36,492 bases of DNA from an uncultured Clostridium sp. (GCA_946498265.1 CAMMNR010000001.1:1-36492); one strand, 5' to 3'. Shown: positions 8,064 to 16,558, counted from the stretch's first letter. Numbers and translations are program-made. Notes: a model not told the origin generated them from the letters alone.

Positions 8064-9692
8064 ATGGGCGTAAATAATAACGTTTTAGAGAAGGAAAAAA
8101 ATTCAGAAAATAGTAATGTTTCTGAAAAAAATAATAATTTAGAAAATAACGAAATCATTAAAGAAATTGATAATTCAAAAAATAAAATAGATATTGTTGA
8201 ATCAGACACAGTTAATAGTGAATTCAAACCTTTAAATAATTCGAAACCTACAAGTATTATGACAATTTTTACAATATTAGTAATGGTTGTATTTAGTATA
8301 ATTCTTATTTTAATTATTGGTTTTACTGCTTATAATTTTTTTAATACTAAAATAGTTTCTGGAGTTTATATAAAAGGGATTGATGTTTCTAATTTGAGCA
8401 AATCTGATGCAAAATATCAAATAGATAATTTAGTTTCACAGAATTTGCCTGATGAAATACAACTTAAGCATGATGATTTCATTGCTACAGTTTCTCTTTC
8501 TCAAATGGAAACTCAATTTGATACTAAAAATGCAGTTGAATCAGCATATCTAATCGGTAGACAGGGAAATATTTTTGAAAATAATTTATATGTTTTAACC
8601 ACTATGTTTAGTCATGTAAATATAGAACCTACAGTAAGAATTAATGAAGATTTATTAACAACATATTTGGATAGCTTGTCTTCACAGTTACCTGATACAG
8701 TTATTCAAAGTAGTTATTATATAGAAGGAAATAATTTGATTATTACTTCTGGTTCAGAAGGTCATGTAGTAGACATCCCTCAAACCATTCAAAATATAAA
8801 ATCTGCGGTTTCAGATTTCTCATGTAAAGATACTCCTGTTGAAATCGCTGTAAAAACTGAACAACCTCAAGCTATTGATATAGAAAAAATTCATAATGAA
8901 ATTTATAAGGACCCTGTAGATGCTTATTATACCCAAAATCCTTTTATGGTATACCCTAGTGAAAATGGAGTTGATTTTAATATTTCAATAGATGAAGCTA
9001 AAGCAATAATTGCTGAACCTAAAGAAGAATATACTATTCCTCTAAAATATACAACTCCAAATGTTACAACAAATATGATTGGAACAGAAGCTTTTCCAGA
9101 TTTATTATCAACATTCTCTACAAATTATTCTACTAGAGACACTGATAGAACTACAAATTTAAGATTAGCTGCTAATAAAATTAATGGAACTGTTTTAATG
9201 CCAGGAGAAACTTTTTCATATAATCAAGTAGTTGGTGCTAGAACCATTGCTGCTGGATATAAAGAAGCTCCTATATATGTTTCTGGAGAAGTAGTTGATG
9301 GACTAGGTGGTGGTATTTGCCAAATAACTTCTACATTATATAATGCTGTTATATATGCAAATCTTGAAATTGTAGAAAGGTCAAATCATCAATTTGTACC
9401 TTCATATGTTAGTGCAAGCCGTGATGCTACAGTTGTTTATGGTTCAATAGATTTTAAATTTAAGAACAATAGAGACTATCCTATAAAACTAGTATGTTCT
9501 GTATCTGGTGGTGTTGCTAATTTCCAAATTTTTGGTATGAAAACTGAAAACGATTATGAAGTTGAAATATCTTCTTATCAAACTGGTACAACTGCTACAG
9601 CTATTTATTCTGAAGCATATAAGATTTTAAAGAAAAACGGACAAGTAGTAAGTAAAGAATTATTATCTAAAGATACATATAAAAGACATTAA
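8064..9692 (+). CDS. VanW-family membrane-anchored wall protein (YoaR-like)
   Basis: A 542-residue protein of the YoaR/VanW family. Residues 1-62 are Asn/Glu/Lys-rich and cytoplasmic. One membrane segment lies at about 65-92. An outer YoaR-type peptidoglycan-binding region follows (about 100-240), and the VanW domain lies near 350-480 with the hallmark GLGGGICQITSTLYNAV and SNHQFVPSYV. Family members are often found with cell-wall genes, and the VanW domain resembles L,D-transpeptidase-like folds, but its biochemical role is not settled. The name comes from vancomycin operons. Here there is no vanHAX, so the gene does not imply resistance. The start has AAAGGAG 6 bases upstream. It stands alone, followed 23 bases later by the large fold-back element. 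Confidence 0.88.
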   Translation: MGVNNNVLEKEKNSENSNVSEKNNNLENNEIIKEIDNSKNKIDIVESDTVNSEFKPLNNSKPTSIMTIFTILVMVVFSIILILIIGFTAYNFFNTKIVSGVYIKGIDVSNLSKSDAKYQIDNLVSQNLPDEIQLKHDDFIATVSLSQMETQFDTKNAVESAYLIGRQGNIFENNLYVLTTMFSHVNIEPTVRINEDLLTTYLDSLSSQLPDTVIQSSYYIEGNNLIITSGSEGHVVDIPQTIQNIKSAVSDFSCKDTPVEIAVKTEQPQAIDIEKIHNEIYKDPVDAYYTQNPFMVYPSENGVDFNISIDEAKAIIAEPKEEYTIPLKYTTPNVTTNMIGTEAFPDLLSTFSTNYSTRDTDRTTNLRLAANKINGTVLMPGETFSYNQVVGARTIAAGYKEAPIYVSGEVVDGLGGGICQITSTLYNAVIYANLEIVERSNHQFVPSYVSASRDATVVYGSIDFKFKNNRDYPIKLVCSVSGGVANFQIFGMKTENDYEVEISSYQTGTTATAIYSEAYKILKKNGQVVSKELLSKDTYKRH

Positions 9693-9715
9693 ATTTCTAG
9701 TAACTATATTTTTAT

Positions 9716-10137
9716 TTAAAAGACAAGTAATTATAATTTTTAAATTAATTAAAATATATACTTTGCCATAGTACTATTTGAGAATTTTTTAAGTTTTGAT
9801 GGAAATTAATTGAATTAGAAACTATTAATAAATTTTAGAACAATAGCGGGTTTTATTTAAACTTTCTTTATTTATAACAATTTAAAACCCGCGTCATTGT
9901 TCGTGTGCCAAATTTTACGTAAGTTAAAATTTGTGTACATTTGTTAGAAAATTCTTTTATCTAATAGGAATTTCGAAGAAATTTCCTATTAGATAAAAAG
10001 AGTTCAAACATCCTTGTTTGGAAGGGTGCCATAAAATTTATTTATAGTTTCTTTGAAAATTATATTGACAGATAAACTTAAAAAATTATCAAATAATACT
10101 ATGGCAGAATAATAATTTATAATTACTTGTCTTTTAA
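9716..10137. mobile_element. 422-bp fold-back (MITE-like) element with nested hairpins
   Basis: The ends are a perfect 21-base inverted repeat (TTAAAAGACAAGTAATTATAA, 9716-9736 and 10117-10137). Similarity continues inwards for about 130 bases in three blocks: GCCATAGTA-TATTTGA, then AATTTTTTAAGTTT, then AGAAACTAT-AATAAATTTTA. Nested inside are a stem around GCGGGTTTTA (9841-9898), a long near-perfect stem around CTAATAGGAA (9955-10000) and a small CAAACATCCTTGTTTG hairpin. No ORF is present. It fills the convergent gap between the VanW gene and ypeB, beginning 23 bases after one stop codon and ending 8 bases before the other. It may also act as a two-way terminator. Confidence 0.7.
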
Positions 10138-10144
10138 TTTTTTT

Positions 10145-11518
10145 CTACATTGTAAGAGTCCCATTAGGAGTATCTTTAATTATTAATATATCTTCTTCTC
10201 TAGCATTTTCAGCATTAATATATACTAAAAATTCTTGATCATCTATTTTACCTTTAAACTCATAACATAATATTTCTGATTGCCATTCTGTTGGAATTAC
10301 TGCCAATCCTTCACTTTCTATTTGAATTTCCTTATTCAAATTTTTCTTTGCCTCATCCAATGTGATTTTTACATTATCAATGTTTCTTTCTTGATGATTA
10401 TTCAAATATCCACTAGTTTCTACTCCTAAGATTTCTCCGTCATCAAGAGCTACTTTTACTTTTATTAAATCTGGATACATTATAACATTATTTTGAGTTG
10501 AAGCATAATTTATTGTTACTATTCCCTCTTGTTTCAAATAATATGTTTCCTTCATATTAGGAAATCCTATATTATTTAGATACTCTTTTCCTTTTTCATT
10601 TGCTTCTTCTTGAGAAATTATTTCCGCGCTTACTTCTCTATTTGAGTTCATATAAACTAAATGTCCACCTTTTTTTGATATTGCTACATTTATATTTTCT
10701 TCATTATTTGTTTTTACAGAAAAGTCATAAACTGGTATTGTTGCATTTTCTGACAACCCTAAACTAGAAAATTCCTGTACATCTTTTCCACTCAATATTT
10801 CTTCTACTTTTTTCTTTGCTTCATCTTCTTCTATATCATCGCCTGTTAAACCTCTTTTCTCACTACTTGTTAAATGTTCTGAAAAAGCACCATCATATAT
10901 TAATCCTGAATATTCATGAAAATTTTCTTCTAAATTACTAAAACTTTCTTTTGAAACATTATCTACTTGTTGTGCAAATGCTACTGTTCCTTTATCTGTT
11001 AGCTCTTTCCAACTAAATCTTCCAGAGTTTAAATCTTCAGATAATTGATTTAATGTATTTTCTAATTCTACACTATATCCATGTAATTCTTTTAAATTAT
11101 TTAAATCATCTTCAGTTAAACTTTCATCATAAATATTTTTTCTTGATAAAGAATAACTATAATCACTAACCTGATTTAAAAATTTCTCTGTATTTTCTAA
11201 TTCTTGACTTTCTATCGGAAGTCTTGCCAAATATGCTTGTGCAAGATTTGCTTCCCTCCATAAACTAGTCAAAGTTTCTGCTCCATGTTCTGGAGTCGTT
11301 GATATTAAAGACTTAGCTAAATATGTTTCCACATTTTGTACATAATCTACTAATTCATAAAAAGCCATATTATATGAATTTTCTGCTGCTTGTTTGTATT
11401 CTTTTTGCTTTATAAAAACAGTGAATCCTAAAATCACTGCTATAGCAAACAGTCCAACAATTACACTAAGCATATGTTCTTTTTTCAATCTATTTTTCCA
11501 TTCTACTAATTTATTCAT
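10145..11518 (-). CDS. ypeB: Germination protein YpeB
   Basis: YpeB is needed to place and stabilise the cortex-lytic enzyme SleB in the spore. The 457-residue protein has an N-terminal membrane anchor (about residues 17-36). A long helical region follows (about 40-230), containing SLWREANLAQAYLARLP, which is characteristic of the family. The C-terminal PepSY-like repeats (about 230-450) include EANEKGKEYLNNIGFP and the matching segment DEAKKNLNKE. The ribosome site AGGAGG lies 8 bases before the ATG. It is downstream of sleB on the same strand, the usual sleB-ypeB pairing. The 98-base gap holds a GGGACG hairpin, which could reduce read-through from sleB. Confidence 0.92.
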   Translation of the reverse strand: MNKLVEWKNRLKKEHMLSVIVGLFAIAVILGFTVFIKQKEYKQAAENSYNMAFYELVDYVQNVETYLAKSLISTTPEHGAETLTSLWREANLAQAYLARLPIESQELENTEKFLNQVSDYSYSLSRKNIYDESLTEDDLNNLKELHGYSVELENTLNQLSEDLNSGRFSWKELTDKGTVAFAQQVDNVSKESFSNLEENFHEYSGLIYDGAFSEHLTSSEKRGLTGDDIEEDEAKKKVEEILSGKDVQEFSSLGLSENATIPVYDFSVKTNNEENINVAISKKGGHLVYMNSNREVSAEIISQEEANEKGKEYLNNIGFPNMKETYYLKQEGIVTINYASTQNNVIMYPDLIKVKVALDDGEILGVETSGYLNNHQERNIDNVKITLDEAKKNLNKEIQIESEGLAVIPTEWQSEILCYEFKGKIDDQEFLVYINAENAREEDILIIKDTPNGTLTM

Positions 11519-11535
11519 TCAAATCTCCTCCTAAA

Positions 11536-11570
11536 TTTGTGCCAAGAGGGACGGGCTATTTTGACACAAA
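11536..11570. repeat. REP-like GGGACG hairpin between sleB and ypeB
   Basis: Imperfect arms TTTGTGCCA and TTGACACAAA surround GAGGGACGGGCTATT. The 29 bases 11539-11567 match each arm of the inverted pair at 31931-32036 at 26 positions. It sits inside an operon, directly before the ypeB ribosome site. Confidence 0.7.
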
Positions 11571-11616
11571 ATTATCATTTTAAAAACTTTTTCATTTTTT
11601 GGATATCAATGATTTC

Positions 11617-12093
11617 CTACTTACAAAAACGATGTTTCCCTATAGTTTTTACATGTGGCCTAGACCATATCCACTTATTTGTTGCTGTATCTGGATTAAA
11701 ATAATATATACATCCTCCTGTTGGATCCCATCCATTCATTGCGTCTCTTGCTGCTTTATATACTGTTGACCCTTCGTCTATTGGAACATTAATTTGTCCA
11801 TCAGCTACTGCCGTAAATGCTCCTGTTTGATATATTACTCCTGCTATTGTATTAGGAAATTGAGAACTTTTTACTCTATTTAATATAACAGCTCCAACTG
11901 CTACCTGCCCCTCATAAGGTTCTCCTCTTGCTTCTCCATTTATTGCTCTTGCCATTAATTGTATATCTGAATTATTTGACCCAGCTGCGTAGCTGATATT
12001 TGTATTTTCTTTATCATTTCCTATAACAACAGAAAATATAATTAATGTTAGAACTGATATTATAATTAATATTATTTTTAATAATCTTTTCAA
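11617..12093 (-). CDS. sleB: Spore cortex-lytic enzyme SleB (catalytic domain only)
   Basis: SleB is a lytic transglycosylase-type hydrolase that opens muramic-delta-lactam cortex during germination. The Hydrolase_2 domain covers about residues 46-158, with INGEARGEPYEGQVAVGAVI carrying the expected catalytic Glu (about residue 54) and IYYFNPDTATNKW near the end. The N-terminal hydrophobic segment (residues 4-24) is a signal or anchor. The usual N-terminal peptidoglycan-binding domain of Bacillus SleB is absent, so it is short, like CwlJ. The neighbouring ypeB argues for SleB. The start is a TTG at 12093, preceded by AAAGGTGATAAT. A longer frame from a TTG at 12111 would place the ribosome site inside the gene. 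Confidence 0.88.
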   Translation of the reverse strand: MKRLLKIILIIISVLTLIIFSVVIGNDKENTNISYAAGSNNSDIQLMARAINGEARGEPYEGQVAVGAVILNRVKSSQFPNTIAGVIYQTGAFTAVADGQINVPIDEGSTVYKAARDAMNGWDPTGGCIYYFNPDTATNKWIWSRPHVKTIGKHRFCK

Positions 12094-12095
12094 AT
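12067..12095 (-). other. Membrane/signal segment and non-ATG start of sleB
   Basis: AAAGGTG lies about 5 bases before TTG on the minus strand, which sets a TTG start. The coding that follows is MKRLLKIILIIISVLTL, a basic N terminus and hydrophobic core. The rare start codon may keep expression low. Confidence 0.45.
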
Positions 12096-12166
12096 TATCA
12101 CCTTTTTCCAAAATTTATATTCTCTCATAATTATTTTGGATTTTTTTTTAGAATTTATTCCATTTT

Positions 12167-12215
12167 TTGAAAATTTGTATTTTTTATGCTAAAATGGTAA
12201 ATGTAAAACATTTAC
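12167..12215 (+). promoter_or_regulatory. Promoter with downstream palindromic operator, glycosyltransferase gene
   Basis: TTGAAA (12167-12172) and TAAAAT (12190-12195) are 17 bases apart. Immediately after the -10, at the expected transcription start, is a perfect inverted repeat GTAAATGT-AAA-ACATTTAC (12197-12215). A protein bound there would block initiation. Which regulator it might be is unknown. Confidence 0.6.
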
Positions 12216-12268
12216 GAAAGCAATAATATTTTAAATCAATATATTGCTCAAATGGAGGTTTTTATATA

Positions 12269-13387
12269 ATGAAAATTTTAATTTTTTATGCATCATATGG
12301 TGGTGGACATTTAAATGCTGCAAAATCTATTAATGAATATATTATCAATAATTATAAAAATCACGATGTTAAAATGATAGATTGTATGAAATATGTAAAT
12401 AAAACTATTGAAAAAGTTACAACTGCAGCTTATCGCGAAATGGCAAAAAAAGTTCCATGGGCATGGGGAAAAATATATTCTGATTCACAAAAAGGTCCTT
12501 TAGCTCATATTTCAAGTAGATCTAATAAAATTTTAGCAATAAAATTATTAAAATTATTAAGAGAAGAACAACCAGATTTAATTATTTCTACACATCCTTT
12601 TGGAAGTCAAATGTGTAGTTACTTAAAAAGAAAAGGTAAAATAAATGCTAAAATTGCAACAATTATGACAGATTTTGCTCCACATGATCAATGGCTTGTA
12701 GGAAATGATTTTACAGATTTTTATTTTGTTGCACATGATAAAATGAAAGAATATCTAGTTGATAAAGGAATACCTGACTCCAAAGTATTTGCTACTGGAA
12801 TACCTTTGTCTAGCAGATTTTTAAAAAAATATAATAGAAATGAAATTTTAAATGCTTTTTCTTTGAAAGATAATAAATTAAATATTTTATTTTTTGGTGG
12901 TGGGGAATTTGGACTTGGCAAAACTAGAACATTTAATATTTTTGAAAGTTTTGTTCAATACTGTAAAGATATGCAAATAGTCGCTATAGCTGGTAAAAAT
13001 CCAAAAATGAAATTAGCTTTTGAAGAGATTGTTGAAAAAAATAATGCAACTGAAAGAGTTAGAGTATTACCTTTTACCGATAAAGTTCCTGAATTGATGA
13101 ATATATCAGATTTAGTTGTAACAAAACCTGGTGGAATGACAATAACTGAAAGTTTAGCTTGTAACCTTCCTATTGTAATTATTAATCCTATCCCAGGTCA
13201 GGAAGAAGAAAATGCTGAATTCTTGGAAAGCAAGGGTATTGGATTGTGGATTAAAAAATCTGATGATGTATTACAAGTATTAGAAAATTTATTTTCTAGC
13301 CCTGATATGCTAACAAAAATGAAAGAAAATACTAAGCTTTTAGCAAACGTTAATTCTACAAAGGATATTTGTGAAATATTATTATAA
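12269..13387 (+). CDS. UgtP/MGDG-synthase-like diacylglycerol glycosyltransferase
   Basis: A 372-residue GT28-type glycosyltransferase of the family that transfers glucose or galactose from a UDP-sugar to diacylglycerol, making glycolipids and lipoteichoic-acid anchors at the cytoplasmic face of the membrane. The N-terminal acceptor domain starts ILIFYASYGGGHLNAAKS with the GGGH loop. STHPFGSQM follows near residue 110. FFGGGEFGLGKT marks the domain junction near 210. The donor-binding motif is TKPGGMTITESLACNLPIV (about 286-304), with PIPGQEEENA next. The start has GGAGG 10 bases upstream. It is a single gene behind a promoter with a palindromic operator. Sugar specificity cannot be read. 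A UDP-GlcNAc transferase such as MurG is unlikely, given the N terminus. Confidence 0.85.
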   Translation: MKILIFYASYGGGHLNAAKSINEYIINNYKNHDVKMIDCMKYVNKTIEKVTTAAYREMAKKVPWAWGKIYSDSQKGPLAHISSRSNKILAIKLLKLLREEQPDLIISTHPFGSQMCSYLKRKGKINAKIATIMTDFAPHDQWLVGNDFTDFYFVAHDKMKEYLVDKGIPDSKVFATGIPLSSRFLKKYNRNEILNAFSLKDNKLNILFFGGGEFGLGKTRTFNIFESFVQYCKDMQIVAIAGKNPKMKLAFEEIVEKNNATERVRVLPFTDKVPELMNISDLVVTKPGGMTITESLACNLPIVIINPIPGQEEENAEFLESKGIGLWIKKSDDVLQVLENLFSSPDMLTKMKENTKLLANVNSTKDICEILL

Positions 13388-13417
13388 AAGAAGCACCTAT
13401 TCAGATGCTTCTTTTAT
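13384..13417. terminator. Two-way terminator between convergent genes
   Basis: A perfect 12-bp stem (ATAAAAGAAGCA / TGCTTCTTTTAT) has a 10-base loop. It overlaps the stop codon of the glycosyltransferase gene and covers the end of the AbrB-type gene on the other strand. Confidence 0.75.
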
Positions 13418-13693
13418 AATAAATTCGCCATTAAATACAAATATTTCAAAATATTGCGTTTCCTGACGAATCTCAGGCGGAATGACAATTCTTCCCCTAT
13501 CATCCACTTTCACCAAACCTATGATTTTGCAATTCTTTGTGTTTATAATTTTTCTTAGCTTAATCATAGTTTCCTCTTCTCCTGGGCAAATGGCAAGAAT
13601 TTTTTCATCAGTAAGATTTACAAATTCCATCAACATAGATGGCAATTGTAATCTATTCTGATTATCTATCTTCCGCACTATCTTATTTTTCAT
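13397..13693 (-). CDS. Protein with two tandem AbrB/SpoVT-type DNA-binding domains
   Basis: The 98 residues contain two copies of the swapped-hairpin AbrB/SpoVT fold. The first is VRKIDNQNRLQLPSMLMEFV (about 6-25), continuing to IKLRK. The second is LVKVDDRGRIVIPPEIRQET (about 60-79). The second is canonical (D-RGRIVIP-EIR), while the first is degenerate. Two such domains in one chain recall MraZ, but MraZ motifs are absent, as is the mra operon. It probably binds DNA as a ring or dimer; the targets are unknown. It has its own promoter (13730-13758) and ribosome site (CAGGAGG), and lies after recR, where Bacillus has yaaL-bofA. Base composition is visibly richer in G+C than its neighbours. 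Confidence 0.75.
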   Translation of the reverse strand: MKNKIVRKIDNQNRLQLPSMLMEFVNLTDEKILAICPGEEETMIKLRKIINTKNCKIIGLVKVDDRGRIVIPPEIRQETQYFEIFVFNGEFIIKEASE

Positions 13694-13729
13694 GCTTTTT
13701 CCTCCTGGAGCTTAGTTATTATGTAAATA

Positions 13730-13758
13730 ATTTTATCACAATTTTAGCTATTTTTCAA
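13730..13758 (-). promoter_or_regulatory. SigA-type promoter of the tandem-AbrB gene
   Basis: On the minus strand TTGAAA (13753-13758) and TAAAAT (13730-13735) are 17 bases apart, in the gap after the recR stop. Confidence 0.65.
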
Positions 13759-13761
13759 GTG

Positions 13762-14361
13762 TTATAACTCTCTTCTTCCTTCTAAAGCCTTAGTTAAAGT
13801 AATTTCATCTGTATATTCTAGATCTCCCCCAACAGGAATACCATGTGCAATTCTGGTTACCTTTATCCCTAAAGGTTTTATTAATTTTGATATATATATT
13901 GCTGTTGCCTCTCCTTCTACTCTTGGATTAGTAGCAAGAATAACTTCTTTAACATTTCCATCCATTAACCTAGACAATAATTCTTTTATTTTTATATCAT
14001 TTGGCCCTATACCATTCATTGGAGATATAGAACCATGTAAAACATGATATACACCTTTGAATTCATGTGTTTTCTCCATAGCTACAATATCTCTAACATC
14101 TTCTACTACACAGATAGAAGTCGTATCTCTTTTAGGATCTGCACATATTGGGCATGGGTCTGTATCTGAAATATTAAAACATTTACTACAATATTTTAAA
14201 TTTTTCTTTGCATTTAAGATTGAAGATACAAATTCATTTATTACTTCATCAGAACTATTTAATATATAAAAGGCTAACCTTGCTGCCGTTTTATGCCCAA
14301 TACTTGGTAATCTTTCAAAACTTTCAATTAACTTTTCTATTGATGGTGAATATAATGACAT
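13762..14361 (-). CDS. recR: Recombination protein RecR
   Basis: RecR works with RecO and RecF to load RecA at gaps during recombinational repair. The helix-hairpin-helix is at about residues 10-38 (LIESFERLPSIGHKTAARLA). A four-Cys zinc ribbon follows (C58, C61, C70, C73), then the Toprim domain from about 80, with CVVEDVRD and VLHGSISPMNGIGP. At 199 residues it has the normal length. An ATG at 14373 overlaps the GGAGG; the ATG at 14361 is 5 bases from it and gives MSLYSPSIEKL, so it is preferred. It is the last gene of the conserved dnaX-ybaB-recR order. Two GGACG hairpins lie between ybaB and recR. Confidence 0.95.
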   Translation of the reverse strand: MSLYSPSIEKLIESFERLPSIGHKTAARLAFYILNSSDEVINEFVSSILNAKKNLKYCSKCFNISDTDPCPICADPKRDTTSICVVEDVRDIVAMEKTHEFKGVYHVLHGSISPMNGIGPNDIKIKELLSRLMDGNVKEVILATNPRVEGEATAIYISKLIKPLGIKVTRIAHGIPVGGDLEYTDEITLTKALEGRREL

Positions 14362-14400
14362 TTTTTCCTCCATTTTCTTAGCTTAAATAATTTTTCCACT

Positions 14401-14458
14401 TTTTGACTCGTCCTCAAAATAATAATAGGGAAAAAAAAGGGCGTCCCCTTTTTCCCTA
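14401..14458 (-). repeat. Two adjacent GGACG hairpins between ybaB and recR
   Basis: On the minus strand the first hairpin (14426-14458) has arms TAGGGAAAAA and TTTTTTTTCCCTA around GGGGACGCCC, and its outer edge is the ybaB stop codon. The second (14401-14419) is TTTTGA-GGACGAG-TCAAAA. Both place GGACG near the apex, like the other family members. The first could also act as a terminator. Confidence 0.65.
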
Positions 14459-14800
14459 CATAAGTCCTGGTATATTGAATTTTCCTAATTGGTCTGCTTG
14501 AGCTGAATCTACTTTTCTTAATGCTTCGTTTATGCATGTCAAAATTAAGTCTTCTAACATTTCTACATCTTCTGGATCTACTACTTCTGGCTTTATTTTT
14601 ATTTCTTTTATTTGTTTATCTCCTGATACTTTTGCTTGTATAGCTCCTCCACCTGCTGTTGCTTCAAATTCTTTTGTTGCTAATTCTTCTTGAGATTTTT
14701 GAACATCTTCTTGCATTTTTTTTGCTTGTTTCATTAGACTATTTATGTTCATTCCTCCAAATCCTCCCATTCCTCCTGGGAAACCTCCTCTTTTTGACAT
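14456..14800 (-). CDS. YbaB/EbfC-family nucleoid-associated protein
   Basis: A small DNA-binding protein of the YbaB/EbfC family, which forms a homodimer of tweezer shape. The N terminus is Gly- and Met-rich (GGFPGGMGGFGGMN), then helix NSLMKQAKKMQEDVQKSQEEL, the beta sheet with GGGAIQAKVSGDKQIKEI, and the C-terminal helix ending GKFNIPGLM. Its length of 114 residues is normal. AAGGAG lies 8 bases before the ATG. It sits between dnaX and recR, the near-universal bacterial arrangement. Confidence 0.93.
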   Translation of the reverse strand: MSKRGGFPGGMGGFGGMNINSLMKQAKKMQEDVQKSQEELATKEFEATAGGGAIQAKVSGDKQIKEIKIKPEVVDPEDVEMLEDLILTCINEALRKVDSAQADQLGKFNIPGLM

Positions 14801-14875
14801 ATAAATTCTCCTTTCTATTTGATATATTTTTATTTCTTATAATTAATTATTATATCTTAAATTCAATTTTGATAA

Positions 14876-16531
14876 TTAGTTCATTGTAAAAGGTATATCT
14901 GATTTATTTGCTAAATCTCTAATTTTTTCATCACTTGTCGTTTGGACTTTTTGCGGTCCATTATTTATCATATATTTTATATTCATATGCTTTCCACATG
15001 CCATTGAAACCATATTAGATATTTCTCTAACATTTTCTTGCTTTTCAATTACTGCTTTTCCAAATGAATTTAATCCATTTGGAAATTCAATTCCTACTGT
15101 CATATCATTGATTTCTATAGCTTTACTATTCATTAAATTTGTATATAAAACTATTTTTCCATTGTTCTTTAAATCTTTTAATATTTGTGGCCAGTATTCT
15201 TCTGCTTTATTTGAATAATTTTTATTTTCTTTCTTAACACTTTTTGCTATTTTAGATTGTTCAGTTTTACTTGGTTCTACATTTATACTATTTTCTGTTA
15301 CACTTTTTTCTGCAACATTTCTACTAAAATAATTATTATCATTATTATTTATATTAGTCACATTATAAATTTGTGAATTTCTATTTTCACTTTGTTTTTT
15401 CAAATATTTTTCTATTCTTTCAATTCTTTCTTGAATATCATCTGAAACATAGCTTTGTTCATTACATAGTTTTATTATTCCTGCTTGGAACATTATAGTT
15501 TTTTGAGTTGACCATTTTATATCATTTTCTAATTCTGATAATTGATATATCAAATTAACCAATTTTTCTTTTGATACTTTATCAGATAAGTCTTTTATAT
15601 CTTTTAATTCGTCTTCATTATATAAGTCTAATTTTTCAGTTGATTTATATACTAAAATATCTTTTGTATATTTTATAATTTCCCATAAAAAATTAATAAT
15701 ATCTTTTCCATCATCTAAGACTTTTTGTATTACTTCTAATGCTCTATTAACATCATATTCAACTACTGCTTCTACTAAACCATGTATAAAAGTTGTTTTA
15801 GGAATACCAACTAAATCTTTTATTTTATCTTCATCAATTTTGTTATCTCCATCTTGAATACATCTTTCTAAAATTGATAATGCGTCTCTCATGGCCCCTT
15901 CAGATAAAACAGCAATCACATTTAAAGCATTTTTTGATATCTCAATATTACTTTCTTTACATACTATTTCTAGTCTTTTTATAATATCTTCATTTGATAT
16001 TCTCTTGAAATCAAATCTTTGACATCTTGATAAAATTGTTGCTGGCAATTTTTGTGGTTCTGTTGTCGCTAAAATAAATTTTACATGTTCTGGTGGTTCT
16101 TCCAATGTTTTTAATAAAGCATTAAATGCTCCTGTTGATAACATATGCACTTCATCTATAATGTATACTCTATACTTCGCTTTAGTAGGTAAAAAGTTAA
16201 CTTCTTCTCTTATACTTCTTATATCTTCTACACTATTATTTGAAGCTGCATCCATTTCTACTATGTCTGTCAATGAACCTGAAATTGCTCCTTTACATAT
16301 TTCACATTCATTACATGGCTCTCCATCTTTTGGATTTAAGCAGTTGATTGCTCTTGCAAGTATTTTAGCTGCTGATGTCTTTCCTGTTCCTCTACCTCCA
16401 TTAAATAAATATGCATGCCCCACTCTATTTGCTATTATTTGATTTTTCAATGTTTTTGTTATATGTTCTTGACCTACCATTTCTGAGAAATTTAAAGGTC
16501 TAAATTTTCTATAAAGAGCTGTGTACCCCAT
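14876..16531 (-). CDS. dnaX: DNA polymerase III subunit gamma/tau
   Basis: DnaX is the clamp-loader ATPase of the replisome. The Walker A is FNGGRGTGKTSAAKIL (residues 43-58). The zinc site is C64, C73, C76 and C79. Walker B is IIDEVHML (about 124-131), and the arginine-finger motif ILSRCQRF is near 170. Domain III and an Asn/Lys-rich linker (about 370-440) follow. A C-terminal region (about 440-545) is compatible with a tau-type partner-binding domain. The length of 551 residues is normal for Clostridia. AAGGATG precedes the ATG by 6-7 bases. The SRP RNA gene lies just upstream on the same strand, as in many Firmicutes. Confidence 0.95.
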   Translation of the reverse strand: MGYTALYRKFRPLNFSEMVGQEHITKTLKNQIIANRVGHAYLFNGGRGTGKTSAAKILARAINCLNPKDGEPCNECEICKGAISGSLTDIVEMDAASNNSVEDIRSIREEVNFLPTKAKYRVYIIDEVHMLSTGAFNALLKTLEEPPEHVKFILATTEPQKLPATILSRCQRFDFKRISNEDIIKRLEIVCKESNIEISKNALNVIAVLSEGAMRDALSILERCIQDGDNKIDEDKIKDLVGIPKTTFIHGLVEAVVEYDVNRALEVIQKVLDDGKDIINFLWEIIKYTKDILVYKSTEKLDLYNEDELKDIKDLSDKVSKEKLVNLIYQLSELENDIKWSTQKTIMFQAGIIKLCNEQSYVSDDIQERIERIEKYLKKQSENRNSQIYNVTNINNNDNNYFSRNVAEKSVTENSINVEPSKTEQSKIAKSVKKENKNYSNKAEEYWPQILKDLKNNGKIVLYTNLMNSKAIEINDMTVGIEFPNGLNSFGKAVIEKQENVREISNMVSMACGKHMNIKYMINNGPQKVQTTSDEKIRDLANKSDIPFTMN

Positions 16532-16558
16532 AATTTCACATCCTTTATACTATAAAAA

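Noticed and set aside
8064..9692. Vancomycin-resistance cluster, suggested by the VanW domain and the ddl gene nearby
   Set aside because: No vanH, vanA/B-type ligase, vanX, vanR or vanS is present, and the ligase has the tyrosine-type D-Ala-D-Ala site.
14337..14537. Minus-strand frame of 66 codons over the ybaB-recR junction
   Set aside because: It overlaps the ends of both well-supported genes in another frame, crosses a repeat hairpin and has no ribosome site.
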